The position numbers and the translations under genes are program-made. From Drosophila miranda (Eukaryota > Arthropoda > Insecta > Diptera > Drosophilidae), in NCBI RefSeq assembly GCF_003369915.1, contig NC_046677.1, positions 11,408,001 to 11,472,000 of the forward strand: DNA of 64,000 nucleotides, in the 5' to 3' direction. The first letter of the stretch is position 1. The number at the start of each line of letters is the position of its first letter. Shown in pieces: positions 1-14,725 of this stretch. The notes beneath the pieces are model-generated. The model saw nothing but the letters and a program-made list of their open reading frames with translations. It made no database searches and was not told where the DNA came from.

Positions 1-1838
1 AATAATATTTTTTTATGAGCACGAAAGACGCCGCATACGGTTTCGTATGCATAACATTAAGTCCTACGGACTACGGCTACTGACAATTCTAGTCAGGGTC
101 TGGTCGTAGCTCTGGTTGGAGGAGGTCTAGTCTGGGCCTCAGGTTGGTGGGATGGCAGGGGCCACTGGCTCTCAGGCCCAGTTCTGGTCGAGCGTGACGG
201 AGCGCAGCTGTAAATATAAAGTGTCAGGGAAACCACACTCCATACTGCTACGGCTGCAGACACCCATACAGCCGCGAACAATCACATACATGGATACGAA
301 CAATCACACAAATGCGGGCGCACTGGCACTCTCACACTTGGTTTTTGCAAAAACGTGTCTATTACAATTCAATTTGACAATAGGCGCACACAAAAGCCAA
401 CCCAAGCAACAAACCAAACATCCAACCATCCATTCAACCGCACTAAGCTACCGTGCACTCACACACAAACATTGGGGCGACACACGACACACTCACACAC
501 ACACACTCTCATAGTGGGGACACAACACTCGCAGTGGGGCACACAAAAGCGCGAAACGCCCAAAAGTAGACTATAAAAAGTATAAACCAACGACTGCTAT
601 GTATACCCTGACTGGGGGAGAAGTATGCAGGACATCTCTCTCGAGATCTTAACTTCGTTGAAGAGCATATCTATTGTTAAACAGCACACTCCTAGATTTA
701 ATGACCCAGTTAAATATGAAATATATTTCTTAAGTTTGCAAACAAATTGCGTCAATGGAAACGAAGAACTCCTTACCGTTACCTCATCCACTGTATAGGT
801 TGCCCTTCCTTAGACTTTACTTCTTTGATCTATGAAAGTTCCCGTTTTTAAACCAATTTTCCGATCCTCCAAAGAACCAAAGAGTATCTCGAATTCGCTT
901 TATCCCCAAAGTACTTTCCCATTCATTGCCATTCATGTTTGTTTATTTGTATTTTGGCCATGTGTTTTTACTGCAACGGAAACGTCAAGTAAATTTTTTC
1001 CCCAGCTCTACCGTAGTTAGTTGATGAAAAAACGCGGAGAGACACAGAGCAAACAAAATAAAAAAAGGAGGAAAACTGGAGAACTTCCAGGGAGAGTATA
1101 GGAAACGAAGGAGGGCATTACAAAACAAAAATCTGAGCGACGCAGGTGGCAGGAGCCCCGGCCACAACAATGGTGACAATATGGCACAGAAAACCCCCCG
1201 GATCCCACTGGAACATGGCGAAACGTGAAGAGAACTCCACTTTGCCTAGTCCCTGGGGCGTTATTTGCACGTTTCCGGTATAAATATACAACGGTCGAGA
1301 TTTGTTTATGCGAAATGAAGCGCACAAAAGACAATTCGCATAAATGTTTGCCCGGAAAAGAGCCCAGCTAGCTGCTGGTTGGGTTCATTCCTTTCCCCCC
1401 CCCTGTGTCAAAATGTGGGTCGCAGCGGCTGGGTGCTCAGAGTGGGGTTCCCTGGTGCGTGACTTTGGCGGAAATAAAATTTGTCAGCTTTCGGGTGGGT
1501 GGGTAGTGTCATGGCTTTAAATCAACTTACAAATGCTGTGAAAAAAGTTCTACTTTCCGGTCCCCCAACAGGTTGCCCAAAATTGGATCATTACATAATG
1601 GTTTCCATTATTCAGTGCCATCTGCCCGTCCTGCCCGATTCTCCAATTACAGGCCTAGTGCCTCACCTAACCATCAATCAATGAGTAAATGATCCAATAA
1701 CTAATCGCCAGGATGCGATAACCATCTTTATAATTTGCTTGCTATCCCTCTCTAGGGGTCTGCACAGGCACATCAAATAAATAAATCATATGTGAAAACT
1801 TTTTCACTTAGACAATATTTTCGGGCAACACATTTTCT

Positions 1839-1857
1839 GTGTGTGTGTGTGTGTGTG
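1839..1857. repeat. (GT)n microsatellite
   Basis: About nine GT units in a row, seen directly. Confidence 0.9.
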
Positions 1858-4800
1858 CTTTCCTGCCATTCATATTACGATAGCCATAAGTCTGGGGCCT
1901 GTCGGTGCCCGGCAAGCTAGCCGAAAGGCTAGCTACAGTGGTATAAGGGTTCAAAGCGGCGCCCGTCTTGCGGAAAACTTCCTCATAACCAAGTCAACCT
2001 CAGTCAAAATGGATACCACTGCCGCACTTTCTCTCTCGATCGGTTGAAGTGACCTCAACTGAGAGTCCAGGATGTTCAGCAGAGTTCCCATAGTAATTAT
2101 CAAACTTATCGTTGTTCTCAGTGGTCGTTTCTTCCACAAAAAAACACAAACAAAATGGCGCAGCTTAAGATTAAGAGCCGAAAAACTCTTCTTTTGTACA
2201 GAACTAGTAATCATTCCTTGACATCATTAATTTGTAGCCCATTCGGAAACCCATACATTTGTCCATAGTTTCTTTCTTAAACATTCAATTTGCTATTCTA
2301 TTTTACCATCTGCACGTATTTACATAATTTACAGGCTTTTCCAAACCACTGTGCTGTCTGTGCACTTCCTATCCACTGGCCAAAAAAACTTTATACAAGC
2401 CAAATAGCCTTAGGCTGCAACTTGTAAACTTACACACAAAAATCCCATACACACACGTCTATAAAAATGTATCTTTTATCCCATTTGGTTCTTAGTGGCC
2501 AGCAGTAGGAGAAGTCCTTACGAAAATGGAATATTCAGCGCCGTTCCTGCCGCCTCCTGCCGAAGATGATGAATGGCCTGCGTGTGTTAGTTTTATGTGG
2601 AAGGAAACATGTGAAAAAGTTCACATCAATTTGTAAGTAAACCCCCGCACACACGGACGGACCACACTTCTTTTCTCCATTTCAAGTTTACACTGCTTTT
2701 TTGGTCCTTCGCTTTCCGCCTTTTGGTAAGCAAATCATTTGCTGACTTTAAGAAATTGAAACCATGGCGCAACCATGGCCCAGAAGCAGACAGGTCACGT
2801 ATTATTATGGCCACAAAGCTTGTCGCTTTGCCAAGAACTGGATTTCGTTTTTGCCAACTTATAGGCGGCTTGTTCATTTGACTCCTGTGTGACTCCAGGA
2901 CTTCTGTCCTGCACTACTCTACTCTACTCCTCTACTGAGCCATGTCCTTGTTTTGGGTGTTGACAACGTCCGTCAGGTCGCTCGATGATGGCGTTAGGAT
3001 GATAGCGTGAGTTTCTCTCTCGCTTCTGGCCAGACCCACTAATTTTTTATGCCCATTGTCGGAGGGTCTCTCGTTCGCTCTTTGGCCAAATGTCAAATTG
3101 TTTTTAGAGCTGTCGTCGAGTTCCTATTCTATTTGTTTTTTTTTTTTTTTTGTGTCAGCAGCCACTTTTTATTGTTATCGTGTTGCCAGTTTTTTCTCTG
3201 TAGTTTTTCTATAGTTTTTCTGTGGCTTGCCTCTACTGTTTTTCTGTTGCTTTTCTTTGCCCTATAATCTGCGTTTGTTTGCCAGAGGCGCTCCTGGGAT
3301 TACAATCGAATCGGAGGAGGTCATGTGTGTGTGTGTGACGTCTCTCTGTGTGAAACCGCAACCTGGTCAAAGCAATTCGAAACGCTGCTGCCATGCTGGA
3401 TTGTCCTCAAACTCCGCTGGTGGCATCCCATTGGCATCTCAATTATAGAGAAACTTGTGGTATCTCCAAGACTCACAGGCCACTGATTGGAAGGTACTTG
3501 GGTCCCTGGAGGCCCAGGAAAGGCATCGATTAACAAGAAACTATTTGGCTTGGGCCTTCCTTAAAGTTGGTTTTCACCTAAACGAGTTTTCCCCTTCATT
3601 TCCCTGTGTGGAATTCAATGCTAATTTTCTGTACAATTGGCTTACACAACTCCTAGAGCTTGTGTGAGCCAATTTGGCGTCTGGCATTATGCAACCAAAG
3701 GGAGTCCTTGACTATCAAATATTAATCAATGCAATTGTCGTCTGCATCTGATTCTCTCAGACTCCATTCCATTTTCCAGATGTGTTCTTTTCAATTTAGC
3801 AGCTGAACCATTTTCTGGACCTCTACAGATGTACGATATGTTTTTTACCGATGGTTTTACTGGAAAACCCGATGGCACAGACAATTTTGAGTACTTGTAG
3901 AGAACTTTTGTCATTCCAAGTCTAAAATACTGTTTATAAACCAATGAAAATACTGTAAATGGAAAATTGCAATATCTTCGGCGAAAAGCACATCGTTTAC
4001 TAATCTAAAGGTCATCAAAATATTTGTTTTTGGGTCTGACCAGCATACAAATTGATAAATTACAAAATACTAATTAAGGCCCCATCAAGGACTTGCACAG
4101 GAGTCCTGCCCGGTATGGAGTATCTACCAAATTATGCCCAGATATTACGATATTAATAATTTCCATATACCGACCATACAATAAATCTTGGGCGAGTGCG
4201 TACCCCCTGCGCACCGTTACTGCCTCTGGCTGTGGCTCTCTGGCAGGAGCCGCTTAAGTTCATGTCATTTGTCATATTTGAATTTTACACTTCCTTCCGG
4301 TGCGTCGTCGTCGTCGTCTCTCTTGGAATTGCAATTTGCTGGCAGCCAGCCTCCTGCTGTCCCCCAGCCTGCTGCCACGAGTATATGCCCCTTAATCACT
4401 GTACTCCCCCCACTAGAAAGCCGCACCCATTATAATTAACCAAGTTGCTTAGGCCTCCCGTCATCGTCTCCTCGCCCTCTGCCTCGTCTGTTCCGTCAGG
4501 GGCATGACAAATGTCTTCAATTGCAGTTCCTGAGCCGCCTATATCCTTGTGAGGCAACTCTGTGGGCCGACTACAGTGGCAAGATGGTCAGATTCAGATA
4601 CACCGAATGTGCACCAAAGTTCATGTAAATTCCCTCGTACTCCAGCCTCCGCTTACTGCCTGCTTTAGATAAATTCCTGTGATTATAGTTTGCTCAATTG
4701 CACGTGCCTCTCTATATATATATTTATATATATAAATATATTTGTGTGGAGGTGTATGCGTGCATGTAACAGCATTTTGGGGCAAATTGATTCGAGATTT

Positions 4801-7800
4801 ACTATTAAGATGATTTCCCTTCCATTTTGCATGCTGTGTTGCTCAAATTATTTTCAAATAAATTATAAATTTTCTAATGAATATTAAATTAATTAATGCC
4901 CTCAATGCGACAGGCAGCATGAGGAGCATTTTGTCAAGCACATTTTTTGCACATCGATTTCAAGGTTCAATTAGGAATTAAAATCAAATTTGGGCTTTAA
5001 TTAATTTTCGATGAAAATTTGATTGAATCTTAAATGGGAGAGAGCTACCCCAAAAGGGTTTCCCTTGGCGTTAAAGATCAGAATAGACCCATATTTATTA
5101 AGGCAATTATTTCTTAAATTAATAAACATTTATGAACAAATAAGCATTGATCTCTGTGTTGAAAATCCTTTAGTAATTCCACATCAGCTACATTTGGCTC
5201 AACAATTAAAGTATCTGAACAATAGAACAATTGTGAGTCAATAGAACAAAGTTGAACACATGCCCCCTTAGTCATTGTTTAACCTCCCCCCACAAAACTG
5301 AAACCCAATCAAGTGAAAGGATAGCCCAGAAACCATGTCAAATGGCAAACACTTTTCAGCAATTCTCACAAAAAGTTTCCAGTTACAGTTACAGTCGCAG
5401 TTACATTTACTGTTTAATTGTTGGCCAACTTTAATCAAAAGGAATGGCCAACTCTTTCACACACGAGTATGCATGCCGCCATTGTCCTCTTAGTTCAATG
5501 GGGGATCAATGTATGGATGGATGGCAGGAAGGAAGGGTTTTTTGCTGGAAGTGGTGTTCATGTGATTTGATTTGGGGCTCCGCTTACACACTTTGATTTC
5601 AATTACAAAGTTGCTCGAGTGGAACAATAATATGAAATTGCTTCTTGGGCGGAACAAAAAGATGGGGCAGAAAGTGCCAGCTGCAGGTTTTATTGTATAT
5701 GTTCGTATGCATGCTCCCAAAGCAAAACCTTGACTCAAGTTACAAGCCACAAGTTGCATGTTAGCAGCGCGTAAATTTTTTCCTGTTTATTGCCCAGACA
5801 GACACACAGAAAGGCAGACAGACAGTCAGACAACCGAATGGTAAAGTTTTATGTGCGGACAACAAATGGTCTTGGGGTCTGGCTCTGTGGGAGTTGGAGT
5901 TAAATTTTTTAATTTATTTTCTTCTTGAATTGTGCGGCGGAAGTGTTTAAAATTGCAAAAACACCGGACACGCCCAACCCACGCTTCAAGGCACGAGCCA
6001 CTTACCGCGTAGATGCAAAACGATAGGCGCACAAATGGAGTTTAACAATAGGTTAAAAAGAGAGGCAACAATTTCAACATTTGCAACACTCAATATAATC
6101 AGCACTTGACCACAGACACTACAGATACATCAATATATATGTTTACAGAATTTGCAGGAAAAAAACAAAAAAATAGAAACCGCATTCAAGGGTCATCCAC
6201 AGACCTAAGCGCCTCTTGGGGCTTACGCCTTTCGGCCCTGAGGGAGAGCTTGCCACAGACACAAGGGGCATAAAGCACATTATCCAGACACCAAACTGGA
6301 GCAGCAGGACAGCCAGTGGTCTGGCACTGGCTGTCCTGGCCGAAGGACTGAAGTACTCCTGGCCACATAAAGTGTCATTAGCTCGAGTGGCGGAGGAGGC
6401 ATCTCTCTGTGGGAGTACCAGTACATTTGGCAGATTACAACCAAAGCAACCAAACAGCCAAAACAGCCAGTAAGCTAAGCAAATAAATGCTTCAGCATAA
6501 AAATATGAAATTATTTACTTTCAAAAAAAAATACCAGAAAACGGTAGTCCATGGGAAATTGTTATTTTAAAGAAGGATACTTGAATGCCCTTTCAGAATG
6601 GAAAAAGGTAAATATTTCGAAAAATGACAAGAAGGTTTTAAGATACACCTAAATCTGGCTAACGCCATAAGCTGAACTTGCAAGATTTATAGAAATATAG
6701 AAAAGAAATACATTAACACTGTCCGAGCACAAGGGAAGTATATAGTTTTTTTGGTCGCTTCCTTTTTTTTAGGATATAAAATAGTAACAGTAATAGCTCA
6801 TGATACTTACAGGTTTATTTATTGTAAGACCATTGCAGCCTATGCCTTATGCCTTAAGGAAAGTCATTTCCAATATCATCTAAATACTTTCCCACGTCCA
6901 CTTATTCACAAACTCGTCAAACTTTTGATAGTACCCTTTACCTTTGACGTGTATCCATGTAGAGTATCAAAAGTTTTTGTAAAATCTTCCATAAATGCTG
7001 ATTAACTTGGGTTTTCCACTGCATAGCTTCTTACAGGACCGGCTGCCCCCCTGGTACTCCTCTTCGATCCTCTGCCGCTACTGCAGTTGTCTACTGTTGC
7101 TGTTTATCTTTTTGGATTGCAATTTGGCATTGGATATTGTGGCTCTGGATTTTAATATTGGCACTAAGTAGCTATCACAACGTTGCCGGACCATTCAAAA
7201 TGAAGTGGCAAACTTGTTCATTATTGTTATTATGACTCTATCCCTCTATTCCCTCCCTCTTTGTATCTCTTTATCGCTGTCTGTACGAGTGTATTCATCT
7301 CTGTTTTCTGTTTGTTCAAGTTTGCGAATAGTTGGACTTTTTCGAGTGTCTGCTCTTCGACAATGTTGAATGGTATTTTCCTTTAATTAAAAAGCAAATT
7401 CGTACTGCCTCTGTCATTAGGCTGATTGAAAAGTGCAGATGCTAGATGGTGGGGGGTGGGGTGTTTGGGGTTGGGAGACGAAGACCAACTCCAAGTAAGC
7501 AATTTTTGCAAACGGCAAATAACAAATAACAGCATACCGTGTCGATTTTTAAGTGCTTCTTGGAAAAGGCTAAAAAAACGAACGGAAAACAAACTCGAAA
7601 CTCGAAGGCGTCCGGCCCTATAGGGCTCTAGGACTACCGACCCCCGATGGTGTGCTCAAATAAGCACTTGAGCCATGAAATGTGGAAAATAACCAGCCGC
7701 ATAATGACCACGCTTCGTCCCTGCATACACACATACCCGCATAGGTACTAATAGTACTCGTACTCGTATCTATGTACACGGGTATATGCATAAGTATATA

Positions 7801-8329
7801 TTGTATGAAAGGGGTTGCATTCCCACCTAATGACTTTGAAACGTATGGAAGCAAAGTCAAAAGCATGCACTTAGTGGGTATTACAGCCACGTTAATCACA
7901 GACCGGTAGCATAATGGCAAGCTGCAACGCAAAATGCGTGACGAGGGGGCGCGGAATGCAACTATATTACAAAAAGGGCTTACGTTATTTCAAGCAGGAT
8001 CGTGTAATGGAAAAATTGATTTTGTTTAAAAAAGGGAGCATTTCTTTAGCGAAATAATGTGTTACTGGTGCGAAAAAATATCAATCCGGTGGCTAAGGCT
8101 TGTCAAAGTTTTCCCCCAGGTGTACTGTATCTCAAAACGGGGACACTGAGAGAAAAATTCCACACCCATATTGAACTTACATATTTTATTATGAAATACA
8201 ATCACTATGAAATTAAATATATTTCACTTTAATTTGAATAGAAGTATAGTCTAATAAATAAAGAGTTTTTAGTACAGTCTACATTTAATCTAAATATAAA
8301 ACACTTTGAAATAAATGTACTATGATATA

Positions 8330-8470
8330 TCAAATTTGTAGGAAATATTTAATTTAAATATTAAATATATATATTTTAAACGGGAAATATATTTAGATCA
8401 AATATTTTCATTTAAATATTAAAATGTAAGTGAAAACACGTATTTATTTTCTACTATTTTCATTCTCGGG
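8330..8470. repeat. AT-rich dispersed repeat, copy 1
   Basis: This block of TTTAAATAT-type words contains a segment (about 8386-8466) that aligns in the same order with 26870-26936. Shared words include AAATATATTT, GATCAAAT, GTAAG-GAAAAC and a closing ATTTTCATT. It is probably a decayed copy of an interspersed element of unknown class. Confidence 0.4.
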
Positions 8471-11400
8471 GGTCACATCTATTTGTATAAATATTTAAAT
8501 CAAATTCGATTCTCTGAGCATTTATGTATTTTTTTTTTGTGTTGTTGTTATTTCAAAGCATGTTCATTGATTCCTTTGTGTAGGCTTTAGAAGAAGTAAA
8601 GCTTACAAGCTATCGGCCACTATGTTATGATCAAAGTCGTTGCCAGGGTATTTTTAAACATTCAGTTATGTAAAAATCATGCCATTAATTCCACAAAATT
8701 TCCATCAAAGCAGCCAAACGTTTCGAGAACCACCAATACCTTTTAAGACTACATACTTCCTGCTTCGCTGAGGTGAGTTTTTTTCACTCCCAACTCCAAA
8801 CAATCGCCAACCAATTGAAAGATAACGACCCATTCTCACTGAAGGTACAACAACAAGCAGAAAAACAAAAATGGAAATGAGAGCAAAGTGCGAAAAAGCA
8901 AAATCAAAAAAAAAAAGAAAAGAAAGGAAAAGTATATGAATAGAAGGAAAATATGCGCAGTCGCCGGGAAACAATAAAAGAAAAAGAATGAAAAATATCA
9001 CAACATATATAGGAGATACATAGGGTAGGCACCTCTATATAGCCAGCCACCCTTACCACAGACAATACTTAGGCCTCATCTCGGCGACGAGTCCTCCATC
9101 TCACTGGTGCTCCTTCAATGGCTGTCTGACTTCCTCATAAGTCATGTCAAGCATTTGTTTTCCATAGCATACTTATTGGAGACTCCACTGCGCATTACAA
9201 CAGGATGGGTGGGTGGCTGTCGGGTGTCGGTGTTGGTGTGGGTGCGTCGCGTATTTATTTATTATTTAACGGGAACAGCCTATCGCATGCCCTGGTAGGC
9301 GTATATTTTCCAATTTTCAATGTCTTCGCATTGGGCGCATACGGCTTGTTCGTTTCTTCGTGTCTTCGACTGTCGGAATCGAATTTTTCCTGCGAGTGTC
9401 TGTTCTTGGCTTTTTCTTCGTTTTTTCTTTCTGCTTTTTTTCTTACATGAATTTCTTGTTGTATGTTGGGAATTATTACAGCTGGCTGAATCACGCTTTC
9501 CATTTGCCATTTTCCCCCGTTTTATTATCCGAGAAAATTACTTATACAGCATGTTGTCTTGACATTGAAGCTAAACTTGAAAATTGTTTTATTCCGCTTT
9601 AAGCTATTATTCAGAAATCGTTTTATTAAGCTAGAAATTATTATGGAGTGTATCTTTAAGAGAAATGCAATTTTTGGCATTTTATTACAGGTGGAAGTTA
9701 CGTGTACGACATGTTGAATAGGTGTACTCGACTAAAGTAATTGGGTATAAAAGAATTGCTTATTTTTAAGCCAAAACAGTACTTTTTATATAACTATTAC
9801 TTCCTTTATTCTCTCTGTGCTACACTTGTTGATATCTTATATCAAAAAAGATTCATTACCTTGTCTAAGAATAAACAAACTCAAAGTCATTTCAACTTAA
9901 TCTTTGCCATACATTTTGTACCTAAATAACTATACAAACATTCTTCTCCCCATTTCATATTCCAAAACAAAATCAGTATTAATGTCTTTATAAATTGTCT
10001 ATTGACTTACATGGAAAAGCCGCTGCCTGGCAACCTTAGCCAAAGAAAAACTCACCACACTTGCTCCACCAGGGAGAATTTCCCCTACAATAATTTCCCT
10101 TTCAACCAAATGTGAGACAAAAAACGATTACTACGATGCATTTTAGTTCTGCAAGAGACAAACAGTTGATATGTTGCCCGAGACTTTACGAAATTTATTT
10201 TATAGATTAGCTAAGTTTATTTATATTTAAATCAATTAAATATACAAATAAAACAGCTGAAAATACTGGACTCACTTTTTTTTAAAAAGCAAAAAAAAGG
10301 TTTGGGCTGTTGGCTATTTTATTTATTATGCAAAACGTAATTAGACTTTATGTTATTTTTTATTGGTCTATTAATTGGAAATTTAATTATGTAATATGTC
10401 AGAATATTCTCCAAAAACTTATAGAGTTTTTAGACTTTCTTAAATGCAGTTTACAATTTAATAAACTAATATTTTAGCAAGTAAAATTAGAGTTTTCATC
10501 TACAAAACCACATAAATATCATACAAAATATTTCAGAATGCTCTTCAGCAATTAAAGAATCAATAAAGAAAATGTTTAAAGGCAGCTTGAATGCAATTTT
10601 CTACAGCAACTGCAAATGAAAAGCCAGCCAGAAAAACAGAAAACCACCCGACAAGTTAAAAGTTGCAATGGAAAAAGAAAAGATCTAGGTCTAGAGACAA
10701 AAATGAAATTTTCATTAAAAGGAAAGAAAAATATCTGCGTCAGACGATTTTCAAGTTTCTCGAATGTCATTTACGGTCTAGGGTTGTGGTTGCCCCTGGA
10801 TGCTACTTCGTACTTTCCATTCCCCCAATCGAAACTTTCACAAATTCGAGAACGTCAGTCAAGACACGCATTTGACATTGACTTCAAAATCAAATCAACT
10901 TTACAGGCCAACAGAGGGCAGGACAGGGGTCAGCTACAGAGGAGGAGAGGGGCTAGGACAGACTGGGGGATTCTTCTGCCCAACATCGAGAGAATGAAAA
11001 TCAATTAATACGTTTGTAAATGTCCAGCAGTTGGGCATTTCAACTGGTTGCTCCTCTACACTCATTTGCAGACGGATATTGGTTGGGGCTTTAGTGTTTG
11101 AAGAGAAGTTTTTAGGATTTTTGGGAGCTAAGAAAGGCTCACACTGGCAGTTGATTTATGCCGTGCTCAGGAAATAGGGTCCACTTGGGAAAAATACATT
11201 CAGCGGACACAAAGTCTATCAACTCTCTGATAGAACATTGGGCATATGCCATCATTTTTCTAGCTGCTGAAAATTCATTGCATTTATTCAATTCCAAAAA
11301 GGAAAAGCAACTATTTTCCATTTATTTTAGCAATTTTAAACATAGAGTCCAGAAACAATAAAATGCAACATATATGTTTGGATAATTAGTACAATTTATG

Positions 11401-13267
11401 TATAGTTCTTTGAAATATGATTAAGCGGAAATATTGTACACACATTTTGTTAACATTTGTATACTCTTATAGAAGGTAGAATAATATTGATTATATGTTT
11501 GGCAGAAAAGGAAGAATAGGCAATCCTAAAACATATTCATATATTTTCGAGCTATTTCGGCAATCCACCTATGTTAGGGTCCACAAAATTCTATACCAAT
11601 TTAACAATTTTCATCTTGAATATCTCCGTAATTGATTTCCCATTCGAACAACCAAACACTAATTGGGGCATAATTATCTCGGCGTCCTCGAATCTGCCGT
11701 CGAATGGACATTCTTCTGGCTGGCATTCCAAAAAGAGAACCAGAAAACCGCGCTTCGCAATTAATTTTTGGCACAAATTTAACACACAAATCTACGCGTA
11801 AATAATCGAAAAATGAGATCACAGTTGTGTGGCACAGTGGCACACAGCTACTGTTGTTGCAGTTGCAGCTGCATCAAATAACAATAGATGGATTCCCGCC
11901 CCCGCAACAGATCCCATGGAAAACTGGTATCCTGTGATTGTGGCGAGTTTTCCGGGTAGCTTTGCTTAGGCCTCGCTTTTCGTTTCATGTGTGGCACGTT
12001 GCACGTTGCACCCGCCCAACCAGTTGGCAGTCATGAAACAATAATGTCCACAAATTGACGCCACAAGCTGTTGGTTCAATGAGAGAGCACACACACATGC
12101 ACATGCACATCGACTCCCCTCCTCCTCCTCCTACACAAATGCACATGCACTGTGCGTCTGTGGCACTTCCTCTGTTACGCCATATTGAATTTGTACCTCT
12201 GCCTGAGCCTGAGCCTCACGACCAGGAGCCAGCCTCAGCTTCCGCCGTCCTGTAGGCCCCGGGGCGGGCTCCACCTCCTACGTCGTGCTGTGTTTTGGCT
12301 CTGTTTTTATTTGCCAGCTTGCTTTCTGCTGGTTAGCTGGTTGAATTTCCCGAAATTTCACCAGCTCCCAGGCACACACCCATGCCACATGCGAGTCGCC
12401 CGTGCTCCTCACGAAAATACAAGCCAACATATTGGCTCTCTTCTGCTGCCCCAGAGCAACAATTATCGGGCAGTGTTGAGGCCGGTCCTCTCGACAACTT
12501 GTTGTTTAAAATGCATTGTGGATGCCTAGAACTGCACTTTCCGGCGGAGATTTGTGTGGGTGTGCACCATACACCATTGGCGGAATGCTGATTATAAAAT
12601 CCATCGAAAATTTGTGCCTACTCCTACACTTTCTCTAAAAGTGGATGATTGGTACGAGGCGTATTCGTTATTTATATGTTTTATCTTTCCATCCTGCCTG
12701 TTATATTACTTTCCATAATTACCAATTAAAATCTAAAAATTAATTTAATTAACTGAATTAACTCAACATGTAAAATCATGAACAAAATGAATCAATTTTT
12801 CACTAACAAAAGAGTATTCCCTGTTTAATTGATCGAATAATTGAAATTTAATTTAGTGAATGCACTTCACTGCATATACAAATATTTGCACCCCCTTTTT
12901 AGTCACCAGCTGAGCAACCAATTAACCCAATAACAACTGGATTCCACACCCATCCATCGCCCCCCAATAAATAACAATTAAAATTTTATATACAATCAAA
13001 AAAAGAATGCTGCCACACAGATAATAAAACAATTTGCGGTTTTTTTTTGCCAAAACGTTTTTCAAATTGTGTGGCATATCTAACAATAACGAAAATTCTA
13101 CAATGCGGTTTAAGGCACTCACTCGCAGCAGCAGCAAACAATTCGACAACGAAATCAAAATAAAGGCAGTGCAGTGGAGTCAACACACACATTTATTCAA
13201 ATCAAAACATGCTCAAAAAGATAAAAGATAAAAGATGTCAGATAAAAAAATCAACCAAAGAAGTGAG

Positions 13268-13287
13268 CTCTCTCTCTCTCTCTCTCT
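13268..13287. repeat. (CT)n microsatellite
   Basis: About ten CT units in a row, seen directly. Confidence 0.9.
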
Positions 13288-13402
13288 AGCTGAGGTCAAT
13301 CCGAAACCCCAAGCCCCAAAACACGAAACACAAAACCCAATGCCATCGGACATCCCTTCACACGCACTCTTTACACTTGCAACATTGTTATATCCTCTGG
13401 TC

Positions 13403-13915
13403 ATACCCTAGAAGAGGGTGCTTTGATTTTGATTAGAGGTTTGCAATGATATTTGAGGTTCTATCTAATATGTGGGCCGTCGATCTAAAAAAGCAAGGAA
13501 CATGCCAAATAGTAATGCAGAATGAACATGGGACGAATCTAAAAAGATCCAATGTGCGTGTGAGCATGTCGCAATTGCGTGGGTCCCAATCTCAGGACGG
13601 AGAGAATGGGTCAGTGAGTCGGGGCTTGGCAAACGAGGGAAGTGAGTGCGCAAAGAGCTTACCCCTAATAACTTTTACAATCATACCTATGTATGTCCTT
13701 AATAACATCAATTTCAAACCGCATTCAAAGCCGCCAAGATTGGAAGACTCAGGATATAGATACACAGAATAATACAGGATACAGATATAGGATATCTTTT
13801 ATAGAAATTATAAACCAGCTCTTATAAAAAAAAACCTTCTGGCATCAATCAAACTTGGGCTCCTATAAGACAACTGGTTATCTTAGGGTATCACGGACTT
13901 CGGCTCTCGAACCTA
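13403..13915. repeat. decayed Drosophila interspersed element (INE-1/DINE-like ends)
   Basis: The left edge reads TACCCTAGAAGAGGGT followed by a TTTTGATTAGAGGTTTGCAA-like stretch. This resembles the TACCCTTGCAGAGGGTAT start common to many Drosophila short elements. The right edge near 13885 has AGGGTATCACGGACTTCGGC, resembling their usual AGGGTAT..ACTTCGG end. The two edges are about 500 bp apart, a plausible element length. The assignment rests on remembered consensus features, so it is tentative. Confidence 0.35.
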
Positions 13916-14725
13916 CCGTTTATTTGATAGAACGAGTATTTCCTCTTTTTTTCCGGGGTTGGCTGCCCTTTTTCTGTTGTATCCTTTTGTGTCCTAGTGG
14001 AGTCCTGTTGTTGCTTTTATTGGTCTGTCATGTTTATGTTGGCAAGTTGTTTTTGTTTGCCGTGTAATCGAGTCAATTGTTTCCGCTCCGTCGATGAGGC
14101 AATCGACTGCGTCTGTTTTTTATGGCTTTTTTTCTCTGCCTGTGTGTGGGGGGTTATGGGGTGTTGTAGTTTTTGTTGTTGTTTGATAGCCAACATCCGT
14201 TTAGTGGAATTTTTTTTGGCCCGAAGGCATTTCCCTGACAAGGGTTAATAAGCTTGTGGGACTATGTCACTTTTGACAGAGATGAGAGGAATGTTTATAT
14301 GAAATGATTTGTTAGCCACTCGTGCGTTGATCCCCACCTAATGAATATGCTGGATTCTGAGGGTGTTGGGTTGGAATGATTGAAAGAATGCGAATGCGAT
14401 TTATGTCGGACATTTTACGGATATTAGTAGTAGCATAATTGTACATAATAATATGAATCCTATACTTTTGTAAAGCGGCAGATAAAGCTATTTACTGTAT
14501 GTATATTTTTAGGGCTGTTCACATTGGGTGTTGATGCTTAATAAGATCCGTGTGGATCGTGAGAGCAATAACAGTAATCTGTACCCGGCAGCGCCACAGG
14601 CTCTTTGACAGAGAGCCATAACAAGCTGTTAACCTGGAGTACTAGCAGAGCTGTTGCCCTAATGGTTTCTAATGGAATACCATCCATTAGCTCTAAAGCT
14701 TATACGTCTTGAAATGTATTCATAA

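Larger units (their letters stand above)
1..14700. other. gene-free stretch, intergenic or intronic
   Basis: I see no coding region here that I can support. Open frames are short, low in complexity and show no family motif. The stretch holds simple repeats, AT-rich blocks and two or three decayed dispersed repeats, which are listed separately. It could be intergenic DNA or a large intron of a gene whose exons lie to the left of the window. Confidence 0.6.

Noticed and set aside
9440-9485. TAATTCCCAACA on the minus strand, a possible third snRNA PSEA
   Set aside because: Only the first half of PSEA matches, there is no PSEB, and the sequence downstream does not resemble a U snRNA.
10616-11008. 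130-codon plus-strand frame in the left flank
   Set aside because: No start context, splice partner, signal or family motif; length is compatible with chance.
11458-11560. TATACTCTTATAGAAGGTAG followed by a GGCAGAAAAGGAAG-like stretch, a possible INE-1 remnant
   Set aside because: The match is partial and no second end was found; too weak to annotate.
14520-14720. Possible fragment of the Atg18b 5' end next to the divergent U4 copy
   Set aside because: The similarity ends with the U4 unit and its 3' hairpin; translating the flank gives no convincing PROPPIN residues.
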